Both the position numbers and the translations under genes were made by a program. The notes under the pieces were generated by a model. The model saw only the letters and a program-made list of their open reading frames with translations. It was not told the origin of the DNA and made no database searches. From positions 1 through 64,000 of the forward strand of contig FMBT01000304.1 of NCBI GenBank assembly GCA_900095095.1: a stretch of 64,000 bases of DNA. Reading direction: 5' to 3'. Below, one piece after another: positions 56,591 through 64,000 of the stretch. How positions within the stretch are numbered: the first letter of the stretch is position 1; each line of letters begins with the position of its first letter. The stretch comes from Fragilariopsis cylindrus CCMP1102 (lineage: Eukaryota > Bacillariophyta > Bacillariophyceae > Bacillariales > Bacillariaceae).

Positions 56591-57159
56591 CGTAGTTGAC
56601 TTGCTTTTTTACGTTTTTCTCTTTGTACTATCTCGTAGATGTATCCTTTATTTATACAGTACTTTTATTCGATTTGATTTGATTTGAATTGACTTGACTC
56701 TTGTGTCAATTTCATGTGTTGTGTTTGTGTTGCAACGAAAAATGAAATGAGAATTTCGTGAGGTTGTTGTCGTCTCGTCGAATGGTGTGCGCGTGTCAAC
56801 GCGACTTCCGTTCATACGTGGATAAAAAATAAATACAGAGATTTTATTTTTTGTCAAATCAGTCACGATAAATTGAGTCCCGCAATAGTTTCACCGATTC
56901 GGAGAACTACAGTAGTGAAATTACAAACCCTAGTCGTTTGTGCAAGCAGCGCGGGTTCTTCGCGTAACAAAAGATTTTCACGGCAGAACATAGATATATA
57001 TCTTGCTACTTAACGCTAAACGCGCAGAGGAATATTGATTGAAAAATTAGGACGTGCATTGAAGAAAACGGTACAATTCTTAAATTATGACATTGTACTG
57101 CAACTAACATCTTTAATGCTTCTGCTTCTGCTTCTGCTTCTGCTGCTGCTACTACTTCA
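56591..57159. other. Divergent promoter region
   Basis: Lies between the minus-strand peroxiredoxin and the plus-strand 7TM gene. Its right end contains the upstream reading frame described separately. No other gene seen. Confidence 0.6.
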
Positions 57160-57199
57160 TTGTCAATGTTTTACTCGTCAGCAATTGCAAGAACAATGA
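57116..57199 (+). other. Poly-Leu upstream ORF overlapping the 7TM start
   Basis: ATG at 57116 opens a 27-codon frame, mostly CTT/CTG Leu, ending TGA at 57197-57199. It overlaps the 7TM start (57160) in another frame. If it is in the transcript it could lower translation of the receptor. Confidence 0.4.
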
Positions 57200-58695
57200 T
57201 GGCGGAAGTCGTCGTAGATGAAGCTGCTGATAATATGGTCGACATCATCACTGATGATAATGCCTCAATAAACGTATTATTAAAAAATAATACAACATCA
57301 GTAGAAGAAGAAGAAGAATTAACAACAAATTTTAAACACATGTTTGCAATAGTAGTACCAAGAATTACTGGTTGTATAGCATTGTTTGTATCCTTTGGTA
57401 TGTTTTATATGGCATGTAAAAGACGTAATCGTATATTTCATCGTTTAGTATTCGGTATGACAGTACATATTTGTTTATCAAGTATATTTGATATATATGG
57501 TAATGCAGCTGTACCTGCTGCTCCAATTGGAACAGGGACAGGGACAATAACAACATGTACAATACAAGGTTTCTTTTTATATGTTACATGGGCAACATCT
57601 CTATTATATTATGCAACACTTTGTATATATAGTTATGTGGGTATAATGAATAATTTTATTACCAACAAGTATAAATGGATTGAAAAATATATACATATTT
57701 GTGTTCATATATATCCAATAACATTAGGACTAACATATGTCTATTATAAAGCATATAATGATACTGGTATGGGATATTGTGATATATTAGGAAAGGCTTA
57801 CAATTCACCACTATTTATTGATAATGATAAGTTAGTGCAAGAAGTTCAATCCTACTTACGAGTATCATTTTATATATTTTTACTATTATTTCCAACAATA
57901 GTAATGATAATATTATATTATAAAGTGAAATTCAACCAAGAAACGATATATGTGATACGTTCAGTAAATATTGTCAAACAAACTATAATATATTTATTTC
58001 CATTATATTGGACATTATTACCGTATATTATAATATTTATATCAGAAATTGTAATGTCAATGAATTGGGAAAAAAACGAGGATTATGAAACTAATATTGA
58101 CAGCAAGAATCCTACTAAGAGTCCAGAAACAATATCTCAAATTGTATATCCATTTTATGCATATGCTGATATAAACTATTTCTTATTTTCTGTATGGTGC
58201 TTTTTGGCATATTTTTACTTTTCATATTATGATTCAGGTTCAGATTCAGATATAGATGATTCATCAGCAGCAGCACCAGCAGCGGAGGATCTTCCTCCTT
58301 CTGCTACTGCTACTGCTGGCATCAATGCTACACTACGTACCAATGAATGCATCTTTAATACACATTCAAATATTGAAGATAACGATAACAATAACAATAA
58401 CAATGAGACGCAACAACTACAAAAGGATCACAATCCAACAACAACGACGACGGAAGCGATAATAGGAGAAGAAGCGGATAATAATGAGAGACGTAGCAGA
58501 AGAAGTAATAGTACTGGTAGTGGTAGTGGTAATAATAGAAGAAGAACAAAATCAAGAAAATATAGTTTTAATATATTTGATGGTACTAATGCATCTGGTG
58601 CTTTTGCTGATTTTGTTCATGATGGTGATTCAGAGGATGAAAAGATTGATAATGAACAAACTAAACATTGGGAAATTGTACAAGATTATGTTTGA
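57160..58695 (+). CDS. Seven-transmembrane receptor-like protein
   Basis: 511 residues, single exon. About seven hydrophobic helices lie between residues 48 and 365: ITGCIALFVSFGMFYMA, LVFGMTVHICLSSIFDI, GFFLYVTWATSLLYYATL, ICVHIYPITLGLTYVYY, VSFYIFLLLFPTIVMIIL, IIYLFPLYWTLLPYIIIFI, INYFLFSVWCFLAYFYF. The pattern RRNRIFHRLVFGM after helix 1, a Cys before helix 3 (TTCTIQGFF) and a Cys in the loop after helix 4 (GYCDILG) resemble Dictyostelium cAMP-type and other eukaryotic GPCRs, where these Cys form a disulfide. The 145-residue cytosolic tail is Asn/Ser/Arg-rich. No N-terminal signal peptide is seen. The ligand and G protein are unknown. Confidence 0.75.
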   Translation: MSMFYSSAIARTMMAEVVVDEAADNMVDIITDDNASINVLLKNNTTSVEEEEELTTNFKHMFAIVVPRITGCIALFVSFGMFYMACKRRNRIFHRLVFGMTVHICLSSIFDIYGNAAVPAAPIGTGTGTITTCTIQGFFLYVTWATSLLYYATLCIYSYVGIMNNFITNKYKWIEKYIHICVHIYPITLGLTYVYYKAYNDTGMGYCDILGKAYNSPLFIDNDKLVQEVQSYLRVSFYIFLLLFPTIVMIILYYKVKFNQETIYVIRSVNIVKQTIIYLFPLYWTLLPYIIIFISEIVMSMNWEKNEDYETNIDSKNPTKSPETISQIVYPFYAYADINYFLFSVWCFLAYFYFSYYDSGSDSDIDDSSAAAPAAEDLPPSATATAGINATLRTNECIFNTHSNIEDNDNNNNNNETQQLQKDHNPTTTTTEAIIGEEADNNERRSRRSNSTGSGSGNNRRRTKSRKYSFNIFDGTNASGAFADFVHDGDSEDEKIDNEQTKHWEIVQDYV

Positions 58696-59143
58696 GAAAT
58701 AAATACAGTACTGTACTGTAGGTCCTAAAATATATTAAATAGTTAAAAAAGAGATGGAATTATTTTCTAATTTTAAATAGCGACATCGCTCCAGGCCTTT
58801 AGCTGTAGAACGCCATCCATCCCGGTGCATGATTTGAGGCAAACAATCTTTTTGTTGTTTTCGCGAAAGTACAGTAAATCTCTACTGTATGGTATTTGTG
58901 GTGATGGGATGGTACATACGTACAGTAAGTCGTGTGGTGGCATTATTTTCGCATTCTTCAATTGATTCGCTGGTACGGTAAGTTAGAGGGATCACGAATA
59001 GTGGTGTCATTCGACTGAGTCCTCAAATAAGATAGTGACGACGAGCGGAGCTATTTGGTAGTATTTATTGAAAGAAGGATTTACCATTATTTTCAATCCA
59101 ACTTCTAACCAAGCCTTTTTGAACCCACCTATAGTATGTCCAG
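58696..59143. other. Intergenic, no gene seen
   Basis: 3' flank of the 7TM gene. The short minus-strand frame at 58773-58961 has no supporting feature. Confidence 0.55.
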
Positions 59144-59626
59144 TGAGGCGCATGCCCCTGGTAACGCTATTGTACTAAACTGGTAAGAAGCGCTAAGCAA
59201 ACTGCTAGTAGCGCGAAATAGGTACAAAGAGAAGATTTGAAATGAGAAGATTTGAAAAAGAAGAATGAAAGCAAAATACTAAATGACATGCACGACTTTA
59301 CTAGCGTTAGCAAACGTGAAGCGCATGCCCCTGGTAGCGCGAAAATGGTACTGTAGCGCTACTAAACTGGTAGTAACGCGAAATAGGTAAGAGAAGATTT
59401 GAATGAGAAGATTTGAATGCACGATTTGAAAATTTCAGATCTGAAAGAGAAGATTTGAAACACGATTTGAAAATATTTTTTTGTTTTTATGTGAGTTCAG
59501 GATTTTTCTTTTGGCAGGATTTAATAAATAATGATTGACGACACTCGAAAGTGTTCAAAATGGCGGGAATGTCATCATATTGGTTTTGTTTTTATGTGAG
59601 TTCAGGAATTTTCTTTTGGCACGACT
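59144..59626 (+). repeat. Nested tandem repeats (GCGCATGCCCCTGGTA unit and others)
   Basis: Two diverged units of about 95 bp (59144-59240 and 59316-59410) share GGCATGCGCC-type ends, CTGGTA, GCGCGAAATAGGTA and GAGAAGATTTGA. GATTTGAA recurs at least seven times up to 59480. A second pair, GTTTTTATGTGAGTTCAGGA followed by TTTTCTTTTGGCA, occurs at about 59480 and 59588. The first unit is the inverted match of 28620-28690. Confidence 0.7.
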
Positions 59627-59923
59627 TTCCGTTGGATCGACGAAAGCAAGAGATAGGCAAACGTAATGCATAAACATTATTCCTTTTTTAAAATTCAGAT
59701 CAGAAAAACAAGAGACATGTAAAGCACATAATTTCAATATCACAAAAAAGACGTCGAAGAAGAAGAGTTTCTGTCTTTCGGTAAGTATTCAATACGGTAT
59801 GCTTCACGACGAATTACATTTGATGGATTGTCTGATTATGGATTCGATTGATACTCGCTCTCTCACTTACTTGCTCGCTCGCTCACACAGTTTTTCCATT
59901 ACCGTAGTTATTATTTTAGTACA

Positions 59924-61924
59924 ATGAAATTCACACATTTACTCCTCGACGCTGTCTTTTGTTGCTTGTTGGCTCTGCCGATCTCGTTGGCAAAGCAAAA
60001 GCGTTTAGATCCATATTACGAAAGCGAAACCGGCTGTCAACGCGATATACAGACGTTCACTTGCAACCCATTTGGTTCCAATGCATGTGGCTCGATCTAC
60101 ATGCCACCCGATCAACCGAAAATCAATGTACCAAGGGAGGTAGCGAAGGATGCATACGATGTTACCAGAGCTCTCTTTGACGAATTTGCAGAGGAAGACA
60201 CTGGAAAACTCTTCGCACTGCCATTCAAATTAGTGAATAATGGAAAAAAACCTGACGACTACGAGGTCGACGACGCTTTTGTCAAGGAGATGGGAACGAA
60301 TGTGCAGAACTACGTCGCTCAAGACGTCAGTATAGCTGAAATGAAAAACCTTTACTCAGGAATCGTTGGGAATAACGCCGCTTTTAGAGACACCGCAACA
60401 GAATTTGATAATTTGAAAGATAATAAAGATAATGACAGTATTTTTAAAAATCTCAAGAATGCAATAAAGATCCAAAAAGTTTTTATGATTGGTCAGTACC
60501 CCTATTATGAAAATGCCGCTCCAACGATTAATCCTGCAAAAACGCCATCGGGTACCACGACCGGGGCCAACGGCTGGGGCATATACTATTCGGTCTTTGT
60601 CACGCAAATGCTCATCGCCTTTATACAGGATATTACAGTGGAGGGCCGCCTGGCTGATTCTATTACATCTCAGCAGGAAATCGTCATATACGGGTGGAAG
60701 GGGATGAAGCATGTCAAGGTGCTGATTGATACGTATGTTGCACAGCGTGAAAAATACATAACGGGCCCGACTTCCGTAGATGATAGAATTACTCGTCTTA
60801 AAAGTTTTGAGGTAAAAGACGACTGGGTCTACTATCAGGGGATCAGTACTACCCCTCAGACCTGCTCCTGGGACGAGAGTAATCCGTACACATATAGTGT
60901 TTCAAAAAAATCGGGTCCGAGACCACACAATTGCGACCAATCGACGGGTAACTTCATCAATGCGTATTCGATCCACTGTATGGAGGGGCGCAAGCAGTTT
61001 GTAACTGGTTCAATCATCAACAACTGGAACACATGGCTAATTGAACCGTCGAAGCAATGGGCGAAGCTCGTTGACTTGATCTGTAAACGTGGTGATTCCG
61101 ATGACGAAACACTGCAGATGCTATGTAACAATCAGGGTGTGTTGTCCCCGAAGAACAAATACAACAGCAACGGGGGGACGGCAATCGATTACATCAACAA
61201 CAACAACAACAAGGAAGTGGAATCCAAGAACACTATCCAGCAGACATGCCAAGATAATTACCCAGGAGGGAATGTGATTGCAACACCCGTTCAGTGTAAG
61301 AGTAATTACTGTAATAATTACTACAAGTCTATTCAGCCCGAAGCGAGTAAACAGACGCATTTCTCTGATCAGTGCGATGCAGGTCTGGATGAATGGACGT
61401 GCTGCCTTGATGTTAGTTCGTGGGATCCATCAGGGGACGACAACGGACACACCTGCCAAGACGGCAACAACAATGAATGTAATAACGGATTGGTCTGTGG
61501 CCGCTACGATAATTCCGCGACAAGCTACCAATGCTGCCATTGTACCAACAAAGACTGTTTAATACAAGACGAGACCTGGTGCCGTAATGATAAGGGTGGC
61601 CTTTGTAGTGATGGAAACGACAACAACTGTGCCGACGGTCTAGTCTGCGGTCTTATCCCGCACAACAGCTACGCTACCTCGTAAACAGTACTACAACAAG
61701 TACAAATGTTGTGATGATTATTATCTGTCAAACGGTATTGCTACCTGCAAGGAGATTCTCAGCAGTATGAAGTTACGCCCAAGATGTTAGTTGGACCTTT
61801 GAACGAAACCCATCGAGAGAGTAACATGCCTTCTTGGGCTATGGTAGGCATTCTTGGCCTTGCAATGGTTGCAACTTATAAACTTGTAAACCCTCATCAG
61901 GATAAATACACCGAGCTCGAATAG
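59924..61924 (+). CDS. Secreted Cys-rich protein with likely membrane anchor
   Basis: The clear frame is 59924-61684 (586 residues): a signal peptide (residues 1-23, ending SLA), a helical alpha-rich region (about 70-400, with IYYSVFVTQMLIAFIQ), and a C-terminal Cys-rich part with two related modules (CQDGNNNECNNGLVCG and CSDGNDNNCADGLVCG). The frame closes at 61684, but Cys-rich sense (YNKYKCCDDYYLSNG) continues in the next frame. From about 61757 the original frame resumes with SQQYEVTPKMLVGPL, then a membrane helix (MVGILGLAMVATYKL) and a short tail ending at 61924. This double compensating shift parallels the ABC-F gene. I infer a surface protein anchored by the last helix. I do not recognise the family, and no function is proposed. 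Confidence 0.75.
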
Positions 61925-62321
61925 GAACGACGGTACTAATATAAACAAATTGAAAATCAGATATGTGATGTATAAGAACAGAACTGAACAATACTAGAAA
62001 AACATCAGCAATACTGAGATCATGCGTGAAGCATTGAAAGTGATACAGGAAAAAGGTACAATGCAACTTAAATTTATATCTATATTACATATTATATATA
62101 CATACATGGGACAAAGAAGATACACTGGCTGTGTTGCCCAGCCCGTCCATTGTGACGCAAAATAAAGACAAAATAAAAATTAATGAATGATTACAATCAA
62201 TGATCAAAACTACATTTACCATTCTAGTGTACTGTATATTATTCCGTAGCGTCCTATAGTATTGTTATTCACATCCGATAGTACTGTAGAGTACGGTATG
62301 TAGATAGAACTAATTTTTTTT
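61925..62321. other. Intergenic, no gene seen
   Basis: AT-rich 3' flanks of two convergent genes. Confidence 0.6.
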
Positions 62322-63873
62322 TTAAATAACAACTCGATATAAACACACATTCCTTCCTTCAAATGGTAATACATGTCGTTTTATATCCGATGATTTATTT
62401 TCTAAATATTGCAATAATTCATCATACGTAGTAACAAGTTTCGTGGCTGTTTTTTGTTGCTGGTGCGTCTTTCCATTTCCATTTCATTTCCATTTCCATT
62501 ATTATTTTTCAGTTTCATTTTCATTTTCATTTTGATTATTATCATCTGTATCAGTATTTGTTGTACTAATCAATGGTATTCGTCTATTCGGGAATTCACG
62601 ACTGTAGTACAACATGGTACCACAAAGAAGGAGATATTTTTATATAATGCTGCATCAATGATTGCATCCACTGCTTGATCTGGATGCATACCAACAATCA
62701 GATTACATTTTGATACCACATCTACTGCATATTGAAATGTTGGTATGGAGGACTGTACATGTTGGGCTGATGGTGTGTATTATTATAATTATTTTGTTGT
62801 TGTTGTCGTCCGTTGTTGTTGTTAGTAGTAGTAGGTGCGGTTGTCACAATTTCCATTTCTTTTTCATCGGTTGTTATTGCATTGTTAGCTTTTGCTGTAT
62901 TTTCATTTGACTTCCACAACTTGGCTTCAGTGTCAGTTTTCGTTGCGTCGTCATTTTTCTTCTTTTTCTTTCCTTCGTTGTTGCTGTTGTTGTTTTACTA
63001 TTTGCAATCTTTACAATATGCGTCATGCTCATTATTGTCATCACCAACCGGTGGCCATATCCAACCTTTTGCTTTGTAGATATTCTTATCAAATTTTATC
63101 TTTCTACTCTGTTCTTCTTCTTCTACTTTTTGTTTTCGTTCTTCCTTATTTCCTGTTGATTCTTATTTTCATCGCCATCTTCCTCTTCTTCTTTATTATT
63201 TGTATTATCTTTAACATTTTTTTCTTCTATCCATAATTCATTTGAAAAGAAACAATATAAATGATCCACATTTCTTTCAATATCCTTTTGATTTCTAATA
63301 ATATCCGTTTGTATGATTGTTGATGATCTATGATAATAACCTTTTTGTAATCGACGTTGAAACCGATCGAGTTTTAATGGTCGTGGATCCACAACATAAC
63401 AACTTTGGACATTATTTAAATTTAATAATTGAAATGCTAATTCACCTTTCCCACCCGCCACATCTAATACATTCCATTTTTCAAGTATATTACTGTTGCC
63501 ATTCCTATTCCTATTCCCATTCCCATCACTGTTCATGTCATTAATTGTTGTTGCAATAAAGCAACGTAATTGTGCAACTCTTGCATCATTCCTGGTTTGT
63601 AATCGTCCACCAGCGGATCGATGTCGATTTGGATTAGTATTTTGACTTTGACTTTGTCTTTGACTTTTTTGTTTTTTTGTTTCACCAAGTTTTGGAATCT
63701 CATAATTTTCTGGATGGGAGAATTTACATAGTCCTTTATTATGATACAAACATGATTTTGATTTTAACCAATGTTTACAAAATGGTTGTACTACTAGTGG
63801 TTGTGGTGTTGTTGTTGTCGATGCCGACGGCGATGGCGAGGATGATGCCGAGGATGATTCTACTAGGACCGTT

Positions 63874-63909
<36 letters not shown>

Positions 63910-63947
63910 GCTGCTGCCGCTGCTGCCGCTGCGACTATTGTTGCCAT
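62322..63947 (-). pseudogene. CCCH zinc-finger / SAM-methyltransferase-like gene, several frame breaks
   Basis: The first 274 residues (63947..63123) are intact: an Ala run, a CCCH finger (CKHWLKSKSCLYHNKGLCKF, then SH) and a Rossmann methyltransferase start (WNVLDVAGGKGELAFQLL; CYVVDPRPLKLDR). Protein sense then continues in other frames to 62322: IKFDKNIYKAKGWIWPP; a Lys/Asp/Asn linker; CNLIVGMHPDQAVDAIID and FFVVPCC; SREFPNRRIPL; and the end TYDELLQYLENKSSDIKRH, LPFEGRNVCLYRV. The order GGKG, VVDPR, VGMHPDQA, VVPCCV, LPFEGRN is that of one family of SAM-dependent methyltransferase-like proteins. I count about five breaks, including a TAG-TAA pair near 63000. The net frame at the end equals that at the start. 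It is either a pseudogene or a damaged consensus. The substrate is unknown. Confidence 0.7.
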
Positions 63948-64000
63948 AATTAGGGTAGGATGATCGTTTATCCCTACTCTTTCTACAATTTTTGTTATTG

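Noticed and set aside
62990-63002. TAG-TAA in the methyltransferase-like gene as recoding
   Set aside because: Two different stops in tandem beside several frame breaks point to decay or consensus error, not recoding.
1-64000. CRISPR arrays and tRNA genes
   Set aside because: No regularly spaced identical repeats, and no clear tRNA internal promoter or TPsiC-arm sequence with a matching cloverleaf, was found by eye. A tRNA covariance scan would be decisive.

Overview
The window looks like nuclear DNA of a stramenopile alga, most likely a pennate diatom. It is AT-rich and full of simple repeats. Its genes carry short GT-AG introns and long Asn, Gln, Ser and Asp runs. Several proteins begin with a signal peptide followed by an aromatic residue at the predicted cleavage site (A|Y, G|F, S|F, A|F), the bipartite targeting pattern of diatom plastid proteins. 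The species is an inference.

Layout. 1-4.36 kb has no recognisable gene but holds microsatellites and a divergent inverted repeat. A 5S rRNA gene lies on the minus strand at 4360-4475. 4.7-13.9 kb holds a low-complexity plastid-type protein with SAP-like motifs, an armadillo-repeat protein and a small membrane protein. 14.3-25.1 kb is a mobile-element island: a young non-autonomous Copia-like LTR element (15052-19697, identical 195-bp LTRs, ACTAG target duplication) sits just upstream of a nine-exon Crypton-like tyrosine recombinase gene (19799-24802), and related short motif arrays lie on both sides. 25.4-47.2 kb is ordinary host sequence: a plastid-type ABC-F ATPase, a secreted protein, IMP 5'-nucleotidase (ISN1), an acidic repeat protein, a protein kinase, a double-ABM-domain protein, a TLDc protein with a scrambled middle, a MATH-BTB protein and an Mpv17/PMP22 protein. 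47.8-53.2 kb holds a MYND zinc-finger protein and two diverged copies of a small two-exon SBDS-domain gene flanking a quinone-oxidoreductase-like gene. 53.6-64 kb holds a CobW-family GTPase, a peroxiredoxin, a 7TM receptor-like protein, a secreted Cys-rich protein and a broken-looking CCCH/methyltransferase gene.

The most notable item is the minus-strand peroxiredoxin at 55931-56590. Its only in-frame TGA falls exactly on the peroxidatic cysteine codon, and a SECIS-like hairpin lies about 80 bases past its stop, so it is very probably a selenoprotein. Second is the intact-looking tyrosine recombinase gene with a full catalytic set. Third is a recurring pattern: several host genes stay coding in sense but change frame locally and often return to the original frame. 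That may mean pseudogenes or consensus errors.

Genes here do not form operons. Each appears to be its own transcription unit.
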